Positions 34,131 to 45,253 of a stretch of DNA of 64,000 nucleotides are shown here, piece by piece. The position numbers and the translations under genes were made by a program. Where the stretch lies: NCBI GenBank assembly GCA_001579985.1, contig LRSR01012920.1, positions 28,703 to 92,702 on the forward strand, read 5' to 3'. Positions within the stretch are counted from its first letter, which is position 1. Every line of letters starts with the position of its first letter. Below the pieces are notes generated by a model, which did no database searches, was not told the DNA's origin, and saw only the letters and a list, made by a program, of their open reading frames with translations. Source of the stretch: Hypsibius dujardini. Its lineage: Eukaryota > Tardigrada > Eutardigrada > Parachela > Hypsibiidae.

Positions 34131-35345
34131 TCTGTCTACATGAAGAAGTGCAGGCCCTGGTCTAGCTATCTTCATGGAATAGTATATGAGTCACCAGACA
34201 CTGCTTAGTGGTAAATCCGCATCCCTCTTCATCACAACGGAATGGATGTTCACCTGGAAATTACCAAGTTACAAATCGCAGCAACTTTTCCATTATAATG
34301 CTTTATATAATAAGAGCAGTTATCCGAGCCTTCGAGGACTTTTTGTGGGGAAGAGCCATGTGCGGGGAGGGGGGGTCAGTTTTGTGTGGCTTAAACTACA
34401 AGTCCCCTTCCATTTCCCTCATCTTATCTCCTCTCACTTTCAGTTTTTTCGATGTTGACCGTTGTTTCCTAACTTAATGAATCGGAGATTGCTTTTTCAG
34501 ACCCCATCAAGTTTCCTTTACACAAACAAATTGAAACCTTAAATATTGGACACTGTCCGCACAAATTTCGTGCAAAAAAAACGCCCCTTTTTGCCCCCCC
34601 CCTTAAGTTTTGTTCACGGCATTTACACGACCGATGGCAAGCTTGCTTGGGGAAGTGGCAGGGGCTTGTTCAGGATCCTTACAGGTCGGAACCAGAACCC
34701 CTGAGAGGTGGGCCAGGGGGTGGGCAAGGGGTACAAAGCATTTTTTTAAAAACTTAAACCAAAATTTGATAAATCGCTCCTGATCGTTTTAAAGTTGTGC
34801 GAATAATTACCAGGCTCCTGGGATTTCAAAATATTTTCAAAAACTCCAGTTTGGCATAAGAAGCGAATTTTTCCGGGGTCCAAAATAAATATGGATCGTA
34901 TCAATGAGAGCAAAAGTGAAGTTGAACATATTCAACTATGATTTAAACTTTATGAAGAAAAAAAAGATTTTTGAAAATCTTGTGAATTCCCATCCGGGAA
35001 TTAGACCCCAGTCATCCATAACCAGGTATTGACTGGGATATATTTCACGGTGTCAAAAATAATTTTTAATATTTTTGCGTTCGTTGGGTCTTGGTGCAGT
35101 CGGCAAATCAACCAATTTAAGAAGAACTGCAAACTGCGGAAATGTTTCGAACAAGACTAACGATTATGGATTTTTCGGCCATTTGAACTGTTTAATGAAA
35201 TTCGTAAAATACTGCAATAAGAAGTAGCACAAAGTGTCGTCAATATCTCAGGATATAACAGGAATTAAATAAGGCGGCCGATACTGAAGTCTAAAGACTC
35301 GTCCAAAACGAGCTCGCCATCGCTGTTTTTACAAATGAATGAAGT
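34130..35345. other. Repeat-derived intergenic sequence
   Basis: 34,130-34,640 has no recognised gene and contains G- and C-homopolymers (34,370; 34,597). 34,660-34,960 is a diverged copy of the palindromic intron 8 element ('gtgggcaaggggtacaaag'). 34,840-35,345 matches the window start (1-480) in inverse orientation. Confidence 0.4.
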
Positions 35346-35644
35346 GACAATTGCTTGGACACCAGTTCCAGCGTCTGGCAAATTAACATGCATAAAAAAC
35401 ATGCTGGCAGCCGGGTTGTTGGACACGCAGGCATATCGCCAGACAGACAAGCAGGCAGACAGACGGACAGATTGACAGACGGACAAAACAACGGACGTCA
35501 AGTTTTGAGAATGTTTTTAACTTTTGTGATTATGGCGTAAGCAAGTTTGCCTGGACTTGATTCCCAATCAGGAATGTTGGATGCATATTTTTTCGCAGTG
35601 CTAACGGTGTGATTGAAATTAATTTAAGTCTGAAAGTGCAGGAA

Positions 35645-36433
35645 TCAAGAACGATGAAATAAAAGGTCACTGACAGCTTCCCGCAACTGTCGCGTGGCCA
35701 TGAAGCACAGGATAGGATTGATCCATGAATGAGTAAACTGAACAAAGAACTGGATTGCCAAAAAAGTAGCGTTCCCATAGTTAATGATGTCCACCAGCAG
35801 GTAGTACAGATGGTTGGGGGTCCAGCAGACGACCACGCCCACCACAAAGTACGCTAAGACCCGGTCGTGCGAACGCAATTTTTTCTGCTTTCTTCCTCGG
35901 GAACTGTGCTGACGAACGGCCGGCACCGTCACGTTTTCGTCTACCGTGTTCAGCCTCATCGGTGGTCGAAGTGGCGAATGTTAGCTCAAGGTCACAGATA
36001 CAACCCCCGAGCTGCCGTTGGTTGAGGACAGCCGGGGTTCGCCGGTCTGAACGCTTCCAGAAGCAGCGCCTTGTCGAATCTTATTCCGACGAAGCTGACG
36101 CATCTTGTAGAGGATGAAAGGATAGGAGAAGACGATGATAATTTCGGAGATGTCGTAACCGACAAACTCAATCCCCAAAGCGCCAGGGGTCCAATGTATC
36201 CTCGGTAATCCATGCGGCAAAATTTCACCGGATAGATGACTGGATTTAAGCCGCCCAGGATGGCTGACAGACAGTTGAGGCCAATCACGAACAGCCACGT
36301 GAGGATTATGAGCCAGTTGGCGGCTCGCTTCGAGTGGGCGGTCCGGTAGTGCAGTGGGAAGGTCAACGCCCAGAAACTTTGGATTTGGTATGGTTTGACA
36401 AACAAGATTAAACGTTGTTTGACTGGTGAACAT
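35645..36433 (-). pseudogene. Class A GPCR pseudogene, TM4 to C-terminus
   Basis: The minus strand reads FPLHYRTAHSKRAANW (second intracellular loop), a TM4 (LIILTWLFVIGLNCLSAI), extracellular loop 2 with a Cys (VKFCRMDY), then a frameshift near 36,175. TM5 follows in another frame (EIIIVFSYPFILYKMRQL), then a basic loop 3, an in-frame TAA at about 35,981, TM6 (VLAYFVVGVVVCWTPNHLYYLL) and TM7 (WINPILCFMATRQL). CWTP and NPxxF are variants of the class A CWxP and NPxxY signatures. TM1-3 are not found: upstream (to the right) lies an R4 repeat. Truncation, frameshift and stop indicate a dead copy. The ligand class cannot be named. Confidence 0.75.
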
Positions 36434-36479
36434 TTAAAACCGGCTTATCGATCAATGAACCCAATACACGTATGTAATC

Positions 36480-36985
36480 AAGGTTGCAAACTGAATATGC
36501 GATACATGTGAATCGGGCTGATAGATGAGAGACCGTTGAAGTGCTTGCGGACGGACTGCGACTATACCGCCCAACATCTTCATCAACTAAAGGAGCAGGT
36601 ATTGACCAGACATGTCACAGGTACGAGCCCTCAATGACGATTGTTCTGGGTGGGGGACAAGCGAAACTAAAGTGGGTTAAAAATTATAGCTGCTTCGTGG
36701 TCGAGCAAGAGAGCAGACCCTAAGACAGACATGTAAATAGACAGACAGACTGAAAGCCATGCTTTTGCACAAAATGCACCGATCGAATAATACACGCAAT
36801 ACCTAGATGAATTATCTGCACAACTGTTGAAGGTTTAAAGCAATACGTTAGCATTTTTGTGGAATGCAGTTATGCGGGAAATACTCGTGAGCACGTTGAC
36901 CCAACACAAGCGAGAGGTTCACACTGGTACGTTTGACAATTTGATTTTTGCAAAAGGGCAAGTCGTTTTCCGGTATCTGGTTTCC
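36480..36985. repeat. R4 and R2 repeat copies with ACAG tract
   Basis: R4 (36,480-36,720: 'ggactgcgactataccgcc', 'gacatgtcacaggtacg'), a short gacagacag run (36,725-36,760), then R2 (36,770-36,985). It directly abuts the GPCR pseudogene, whose missing TM1-3 would lie here. Confidence 0.55.
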
Positions 36986-37233
36986 CCGGGAAAAATAGTT
37001 GGTTTTAACCACTAATGTCCTAAATAACTATGTCGATGTCAAATGATTGAGAAGTGAATTTTTTATCAAGTGATGTAAAATATACCAAACTGAGCTCTTT
37101 CCAAGTTGCTGTTTTAATGGTAAAAATGGGTTTCCATTGTTTCCGGTACTTAGGTATTCTCTCGCACACACGGTTCATGCTGGCATCCGTTTTGTTGACC
37201 ACCTCCACAGTCCTTATGGGAAACATGGCCCTT

Positions 37234-37773
37234 TTAACAAGTGTAAATTCCGGCCTGGTTGAGCGTAGCGGGAAAATACTCACACAAGCAAAGTTTGTAG
37301 TCTTGTGCTTGCTGTTGATGCATACCGCATAAGAGTGTCGGAAATCGATTTCCGGTGCCATTTGCTTTATAGATTCCAACAGATCCATGCTCTGACGAAC
37401 ACTTCGTCTCAAATCCATTTGCGCCCTTAACCCAGGCTTGACACTGGCCCCTGCCCACGCGGTGTAGCACCGTCTTCACTCCCTTCATTTCATTATTTAC
37501 TTCATTATTTGAAACACATATTCTCGCAGGTTTAGTGGTTATAAGTGGACAGGGTCTGTCCAATTTGTGTGTGTCAGAAATAAAAGTCTTAATCCGCGAC
37601 CCCTGCTCGCAGTATTCCATGACTTTCTCCCCTTCCATGCAACTATGAGATGAATTACGACATGGATCCGTCCTGTTTCTTGGCAACCGCTGGATTTGAG
37701 AGGAAGTCTGAGCAACCTCCACCGACTTACCCAAAAGGTGTTGCAGATTACGTCCATTACAAGCTTTGAGCAT
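37234..37773 (-). CDS. 179-codon ORF with Cys-rich segment, unknown
   Basis: A long open minus-strand frame in the region upstream of gene C. Near its C-terminal half it reads GQCQAWVKGANGFETKC, later LLCGMHQQQ and YKLCLCEYF. This gives a C-x(n)-K-G-x(n)-C ... C-G-x-H spacing like small zinc-binding modules (C-x-A-x-x-K-x-G-x-x-C ... C-x-x-H). There is no signal peptide or TM helix. The 5' part (37,710-37,773) overlaps sequence shared with the region upstream of gene D (44,640-44,890), where the frame is not kept. It may be an exon of a mobile element or a chance frame. Confidence 0.3.
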   Translation of the reverse strand: MLKACNGRNLQHLLGKSVEVAQTSSQIQRLPRNRTDPCRNSSHSCMEGEKVMEYCEQGSRIKTFISDTHKLDRPCPLITTKPARICVSNNEVNNEMKGVKTVLHRVGRGQCQAWVKGANGFETKCSSEHGSVGIYKANGTGNRFPTLLCGMHQQQAQDYKLCLCEYFPATLNQAGIYTC

Positions 37774-38063
37774 TTATTACGCCAGTGTAGGGTTTCTCGC
37801 TGATCAGGGTCTCTGATGATGAAAATCTCTGGGTCGCTAATTTTAGGAAACGATCTGAGGCTCAAACTCCGAGACGAAGATGAAAACAAACATTTACATT
37901 CTCGACATCAACCCTCCATCCTGAAAATCATATACCCACACATATGTTAAATTGAGCCCCGTCCTATCTGATTTGAGAGCAGCGATACAGCTTTTAGAAT
38001 CATTGCGAATATCTCATATGATCCTTTACTACTCAGCACTTCTAAATTTCTCCCGAGACAATT

Positions 38064-41000
38064 ATGGTCCTACGAATTGGTTTAGGGGCATTCCTGATTT
38101 TGATCCTATTGAGGAGCGGTTTCTCCAAGGCTGTTCATGTGATTACAGTCATGATCGGGGATAACCCTTCAGTGAGTTACGTTGCCCAAAGTCCAGGTTA
38201 TGATGTCGCCTTTTCCCGAGCGGTGGAGCTGTTTCCGGACGCCTTACGAAACGTCACTAGGCAAACTGTTTATAGACCAGGGGCATTTAGCTGTTCGGAA
38301 GCGGCGGAGATCATGCCATTTGTGGCGGTCGAGATATCCAGCATTCTGGATGAGCATCGTTTCGATTTTAATATTCTCATCAGTTCGGGTATAACAATAT
38401 TAAATATTTTATGCTTTCTAATTTTTTTATTGGTTGTTTAAAGTTTTTATTTTTTTTTAATCAGGTTGTTATACACAACTTCTTCTTTGTGGTAAGATAT
38501 ATTTTTAAACGTTGTTGGATAATTCGCAGGATGCAGTCTTGAAGTGATGACATTAGGAGACTTCGCAAGAGGTAAGACGTTAGAAAATAGCATTCCTTTT
38601 TTCCGGAAAACTGTATTCAAATATAAATTAATCAAGTCACAAAAGTCACAAAAGTTACAAAAGTCCCAAAAGATTATTAGTACAATGTGCGTCGGGCTGA
38701 AGTTGTAATCTAGTTTGGGCTTCTGATTATCTCATCGTCTGTCCTTATGAATTATTGGCGGAAAATCCCATTAATGTCGCTATTTTTTACTCTTTCCGTC
38801 TGACAGAATAAATATTAATGCGCCTAGACATGGCTATTACTAGAAAATACTTGGAATGACAGAAAATAATTTTTTTAGTTGATCCGAATTTTTAGAGATA
38901 TACGAATTGGTTGTTAAAACTATTTAGTTCAGTTCTTCGGGGAATCTAAACCTTTCATTTACGGTTTAGTCGGATCAATTTTCAGTTGCATAATTCCAAA
39001 TTTGTTTTATTTGTTTTCAGGTAAATCTTAAGTAAACGAAGCTTGAGCTTGCGTATTTACATAATAATTTATAAACCCACATAAAAATAATAATACTAAT
39101 TACTCAGTTATAAATAATAAAATCAAAACAAATGAATTACTGATCATTTTGTTTAGTTGGTTTACGATTTCCAATTAATCTAAATGTTACATTAGGTACA
39201 TCATTTTTTTTCAACGTTTCAAAATGTATATGAAACAACGCTCAAGGGAGATCAATTAGTGGTACACATTGAATAATTCTGGGAACTAAGCATAATTGGT
39301 ATCGTCTTTCACAGAATGGAATGTGCCTCTTCTCGCAACGTAAGTGCTTAAAATAATACCATAATTAATTGGCACACGCATAACGTATTTAAATGATCAT
39401 CTTTTCTGCTAGGATTGCGATTGACTAGTCTCTGACAAACGCACAACGTTATCCCACTGTCGTAGCCTTTCCCTCATCCGATCAAACAACCCTGATCCGG
39501 GCGATCATGTTTCTGTTGGATCGATTTTCCTGGACGACAGTGAGCCTCATTTGTGAGGATCCAAATCTAAAGGTCTCCGAGGGGGGAGTGTATTATTATA
39601 CCGCGTGTCGAGGATTCCTCACTGTCTTGGGTGGCCAGAAAAACAAGTACAATTTACATGTCCATTACTTTGACCCGAAAGTCAAAGAAGGCAATTTAGA
39701 TGCTTACAGCAGTGTTCTACGCAATGCCGCAACCCAGAGTCGAGGTAACAGGACAAATGAAAAATGTTCATTTACCGAACGAGTAACTAATGATTTCCCT
39801 CTCGACAGTTATCATATGTCTTATTTCCACGAGCCCAGGATTACGTGACTTCATGGTATGTATATTCCAAATAGCTTCCTAAGAATAATATTTTTTTGGT
39901 CATTTGTTATTAATCTGTATTCTTTTTCAGTTAGTTTTATTTTACAACCTAATCTTAGACAAACATATTCATTCAAAAGATAGCAATTATCGTTCTTCAT
40001 CCTTTTTAGAAGTATATTTTAATATGCCAAATAAAGTTTTAAATGGCTAGTTTGTCAAATAATCTTCGCATTTTTTGTAATGCTTCTACCAAATGTATTT
40101 TTATTTACTGTTAATTACGTCATTTTTCAAAGCTTTTTCTACATTACAGATTAACGCAGAGCGTCTTGGAATGACTGAGGGTGATTTTGTTAGTATACCT
40201 TAGTTGGATTAATAATATTCCTCTACGTTATGAAGTACGTCAACATCCTTAATTTCAGATCTTTATTGCCCCACGTTCGCCCATAGTCCCTATGGAAAGC
40301 ATGCAACTAAGAAATGAGTCGAATTGGGTATTTGCAGAACGCACCCTGAAACGTTCCTAAAATTGTTTGACCTACGGGAACTCATTTGACTTGGTAAAAT
40401 TCATAGCCTGCAGGTTTGACCTTTCAAAGCCTGATGCTGGTGAACAATCCCATTCCAAATTGGGCAGCTCTCAGCGGAGTCCTGCAAAGCATACGCAATG
40501 CATCTATAGTCCGCTACAATAAGTCGCTCACTAATATTGAAATGGTATGATCAACAAAACATACCCGACTGCAGAAGCTCGTTTAGGGTCTTTACATGTC
40601 AGAACCAGGCCCCTTCATGGTAGGACCAGGGGTGGGCAATGGGGCGAAATGCATTTTTTTCAAAACTGAACCCAGATTTTGGCCTTTTGTCCTAATTGTA
40701 AAACTTTTGGGAGTCTGCGTGTTTGACTTCCAGGAGCCCCCCTTAATTTCAAAACATTTTCAAAAACATCAATTTTTCGTTCAAATTTTAGGCTTGCTGA
40801 GGCTCAATATAAGCTCTATATTAGGAATACAAATGAGTGGTTCAAAACATTCAAGAACTGTCCAAATTCGATGAACAATTGATGTTCTTGAACACGTTCT
40901 CAAACCCCGAAAAATCAGACCCGAAGACCCCCACAAGTTTCTAAACGGGGCAGCAACCCGGTTGGCCGAACGGTCATTCAACCCATACGTCGTCTTAAAC

Positions 41001-41507
41001 TTAAGGAACGTGAGAAAACATCCCGGGGGAACCCTTGCCATATAAATCATGGAAGGGAATCTGAAGTGATCATATAGTCACGCTGGTTTCATGGAGACTT
41101 CCAAAATATTTATGACTTGAAGGGTAGTTTCAGATTGACTTTAGAGTGGTCAACGCCCTAAATTAAATGTGAAACTCGGGCTTCAAAAATTATCATCCAG
41201 CCTCCCGTATTTGCTTTAAAATTGACCCTTTTCAGTACAATGATTGAAGAAGAAATAATTAGATTCTTTCATCTTGCAGCCATCACTAACAATTAACAAG
41301 ACACTCACATGAAAGCACCTAGCTGTGTGTAATTTTATTTCATTCGAAAATGGTATTTGCAGACTGGCAACGTCTGATTCTGTTTTTTTTTCAGCGAAAA
41401 CTGCGGTGATCACTTTAGCAGTGTCCATCTCCACTGCCCTTCTTGCCACTCTCGCAATCTTTATTGCGATGTATCACTGGTTAGTCCAACTGCTAATCGA
41501 TAGATGA
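38064..41507 (+). pseudogene. C: type I receptor pseudogene lacking exons 9-12
   Basis: Exons seen: 38064-38388, 38530-38571, 39315-39339, 39413-39744, 39809-39855, 40150-40188, 40259-40327, 40407-40544 and the TM exon 41395-41507. Exon 4 has an in-frame TAG at 39,426-39,428, where A, A' and C' have CAG (IAID-stop-SLTNAQR). Between 40,950 and 41,040 the sequence jumps from the intron 8 element to intron 12, so exons 9-12 are deleted; the junction carries the end of a CAGTGGCGG-type element ('cagcaacccggttggcc'). Exon 1 is intact with a signal peptide (LRIGLGAFLILILLRSGFSKA). The TM exon still reads AKTAVITLAVSISTALLATLAIF to a TGA. Confidence 0.8.
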
Positions 41508-41912
41508 AGTTGTGGGACGAGGCGAGCAATATTTTTTATTTCTCGCCTCAAGAAATTGTTTTTGTGTTCAAGTTGGAAGAATTCACTGCAAATCTCTCGG
41601 TATCCGTATCTTTATCTGTAGCATTTTTGGACGCAGCGGTCATGGAGCAGGTCGACCGTGGTGGGACCTCCAACCTGACCTGTTGTTTGTAATCCCCAAA
41701 ACAACAGCTTGGAAAAGTCTGTCGTCCCACGGAGAGGTGTCAACAAATTTCCTCTTACCTGTTTTCTAGTTCCCACCTTCACCATGTGAAATGACAATGC
41801 ACCTAATGTGACGCTTGTCAAAAATTCGACGGGTCTCCAATTTCAGGGACCTCACGGCATGTTGATAATATACTTACAAACAGCTTTACCATTTTACTTT
41901 TGTTCTAACTGA
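41508..41912 (+). pseudogene. Tract after gene C TM exon
   Basis: Same conserved tract as at 7,472-7,876. Here the second ORF is interrupted by TGA (TFTM-stop-NDNAPNV), so no alternative tail of the A type can be made. The frame with RPWWDLQPDLLFV is still open for 85 codons. Confidence 0.35.
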
Positions 41913-41999
41913 ATTTTTCGGTTCTACTGTAGTAAACTACAAAAAATAACGGGGCACGTGATTAATTCTAATTTCATGGTTCGTGTCAAACGTCAGACC

Positions 42000-44560
42000 A
42001 AAAAAATGTCAGATTGTTCACTTAGAATGTTAAGCGATTCTTGTTAGACCACGCCCCAAAATAGTTTTGGCGGTCTTTTTGAGATTGTTCCAATGACACT
42101 CAAGGTCTTTCTGAAAAACGTAGTTGAAAAAACGGGGCGTGGTTTACTAATTTCGAGTGGTTTTTTGGCAATGAACACGGACTGCTGCGATGGCTGGCTG
42201 GGTGAGCGGTTGAAGTGGCGCAATCCAGACGGGGAAATCTATTAACAGCTGCTGGCGTAGCAATGCATAGGACAGACCTGCACGAGTCACGGAGATCCTG
42301 GAGAAGCGTTCTCAAGCTTGGCAGGTGACAGGATGATGTTGATGACTGAATTTCTGGATGACTGATAATCGAATGAACGAAGAAACTGGAGTAAAGATGG
42401 ATTTGTTACTCGAGGTTGAACAAGATGGCTGAAAGAATCTGCTTGCTAGATAAGAGCACATAACATAAGCGGAAGGGACCCGATCACTTGGAGTTTAACT
42501 GACTTCGCCATCAGGTCAGAGACTGTTTCAGTTCACAAGCTCTCTGAGCGCATCCAAGGTGACTATTGACGATTGATATTGGAATATAGAGTGTTCTCCT
42601 ATCGAACACAGTTGAGGAGAATCGTATTCCACTATTAGCTAACAGGAGCTGCCAAAGAATTGGTTAGCCATAAGTCCTGAGAATTATTTAATTTCATAGT
42701 TGGAAAGTTCGGTGGTGGACTAGTGGTGGATTACCTAAATCTATACTAGTAGTTATTCAGCTCAGGTAGCGCTGTTAATGTTGAGGGGATACGATCCCAC
42801 TTCGTTATGGGCGTGGCTGTTAGTTGGATTACTGTTGTGGCCACAAAAAGTGTTTCACAGATTAAGAGCTGGTAGTCGCGCTATCAGACATTCCGGAAAT
42901 TGAACTCGCCTGATATGTGTTATTAACAAACTATTTTTTCGCAATGATGAATCGGAAAAATCATAGTAATCCCAAATTCAGGGAGACAAACGGTGTTCGT
43001 TTTTTTTGTGTCAATATCTTAGTAAATGTCAATTTCTTATTTCTTTGAAGGTGTGAAGCCGTTTGTTTTCGATTACCCTGAATGCGCGTTCAGGCTTCGT
43101 CAGAGGGTTCACATGAGAAATACACGTTTAGGTCCTGCCAGCAGGCCCACTTGAGAACTAAAAAAAATCCAATCAAGTAACACGTGAAACTTCACTAACA
43201 CATCTTATTAGGCGCAGTTAACCTCTGAAGCCGGTGGTTTCATAGTAATCGCAATTAAGGAGAGAAGTTCCACGCCTGTAGCTTAAAGGGATGCTCCTAT
43301 CGTGCCGGAACAACAGGTCGCCTCATGAAACACCTTAAAATTCATTCCGGTAAGCATAATTGGTTTTAACCATTTATGTCCTAAATTATTATGTTGATGC
43401 CAAATGGTTAAAAATTGAATTTCTGGATCGAGTGATGTTAAATGTATTGAACTGAGCTCTTTCGAATTTGCAGTTTTAATGGTGAAAATAGATTCCCAGT
43501 GTTTTCGCTATTTTGAAAATTTTTCCTGACAACGCGATTTCAAAATAACGCGTTCCGTTAATAATGCACCGATTGAATAGTACACGCAGTACCTACATGA
43601 ATTATCTGCACAGTTGTTGCAAATTTAAAGCAATACGTCTGCACTTTTGTGTAACGCAGTTATGCGGAAGATACTTCGTGCACGTTGGCCCACCACAAAC
43701 GAGGGGCCCACACTGGTACGTCTGACGAGTGCGAAAATTTTTGCAAAAGGGCAAGTCGTTTTGCGTTATTTGGATTGTCCGGGAAAAATATACAAATGCC
43801 GAAAATGGAAACTTCTCACCACAAAAACAACAATTTTCCTTAACTTCAGAAATTGTTATTTTAAACACGATTAGTATCGACAGAATCATTCAACAAATAC
43901 AGGAGGCGGAGCGTTAATCAGTATAAATAAAAAGTTTAACCACCAATGTTCTAAATAGCTATGTCGATGCCAAATGGTCAAAAATTGAATTTTTGGATCG
44001 AGTGATGTTAAATTGAGGTCTTTTGGAGTTGCTGTTTTCATAGTAAAAATGGATTTCTGTTGTTTCCGCTACTTTGAAAATTTCTCCTGACAACTCAATC
44101 CCAAAATAACGCGTTCTTCTGTCAGCATCATAATACAGTGTGTTTAAACGACTACCAATTTCTGAGCAAATTTTGAGCTCGATCGATGGAGAGCCACGAG
44201 TTTGCGACAACAAACAAGTTATCATTACGTTTGCGATAGACTGAATATTTTCCAGGCAACGCCGCAACCATTATCCGGCGACCGGACGAGTTTGGCGCGC
44301 TACCACCGATGAATGGGGTCGTACAATGCCACCGTTTAAGGAAATTGCATGGGACTCTTGGAATATAATATTATTCCGCCCTATTCAATGTATCGAGGAC
44401 GTTTGGAAGTTGCGATTGTGGAATAGACCATAACCATCCTATGATTAACTGTAGTGAGTCAAAACTTGTGCTCCCACAGGAATTGGCTCTCCTCGTTTGT
44501 CTAGAGGACTGAATGGTCAACACATGCTGCTCGCTCGATCAACCACCTTAATATATTGAA
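42000..44560. repeat. Right arm of the second inverted duplication: repeats only
   Basis: In inverted order this matches 15,100-18,230: the MAKSVKLQ ORF region (42,300-42,510, with a stop), R1 (42,980-43,350), R2 (43,550-43,920), R5 with its ORF (44,267-43,959) and the unit of the 363-bp tandem repeat (44,400-44,560; single copy here). No other gene is visible. Confidence 0.5.
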
Positions 44561-45253
44561 ATGAAATAATATTTTATATATAATTCAATCAACAAATAAA
44601 TTATAATATTATATTCAATTGAAAAAATGCTGGATTCGAGATACCTCCGCCGACGTGTCCGAAAGGTGTTGCAGTTTAGGTTCATTCCAAGCTTTCAGGA
44701 TATGTTACGCCAGTGCAGGGTCTTTGTTCAAGTTACTGTACATATGTACACCCGACAAGGTTAATCAATTTTCTCCTTGATAGTTGTGACGTAAATTCTA
44801 TTTGTCTTCGGGTCAAAATGTAAATCTCGGGTTCGCCGATTCTAGAAAACGCGCAAAGACTCAAACGCCGGGGGGGGGGAGGTAAAGAAGGTGGGCAAAC
44901 TGCGTTTTCCGTATATATGGCCCCAGGTGTGCGGACAAAACACCCACTGAAATACGCCTCAGTCTTCAATTAAGCTAATCTGGACCAATGGTCCAGATGC
45001 TTAGTGATCTTCACAAATCTTCATCACTTTCTTCGGCAAAGGACGTTTTGTTGAAGCAACTAATCTGACAGATTGGTAAGCATATAGCTCGGGGCATGGC
45101 TACAGTTGCGCCTTAGAATGACGTCGCTACTGTACAATAAATTAAGCTGCATCCTACCTGATTTGAAAGCAGAAATACAGCAAATAGAATTACTGCACAT
45201 ATCTCGTTTTATTCTACTCTCTTTGTCAATTTCAAACTGTTTCCGAGGCAAAA
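44560..45253. promoter_or_regulatory. Upstream region of gene D
   Basis: 44,640-44,890 matches the upstream region of gene C (about 37,880-37,710): 'aaggtgttgcag', 'gttacgccagtg' and 'aatctcgggttcgccgatt'. The start-proximal part (45,120-45,253) matches the leaders of A, A' and C. Conservation of this order upstream of type I starts suggests it contains the promoter. No specific element can be pointed to. Confidence 0.35.

Noticed and set aside
35265-35540. ORFs at 35,265-35,540 in both strands
   Set aside because: Overlap a degenerate ACAG/CTGT repeat; Cys-Leu-Ser repeats in translation are microsatellite artefacts.
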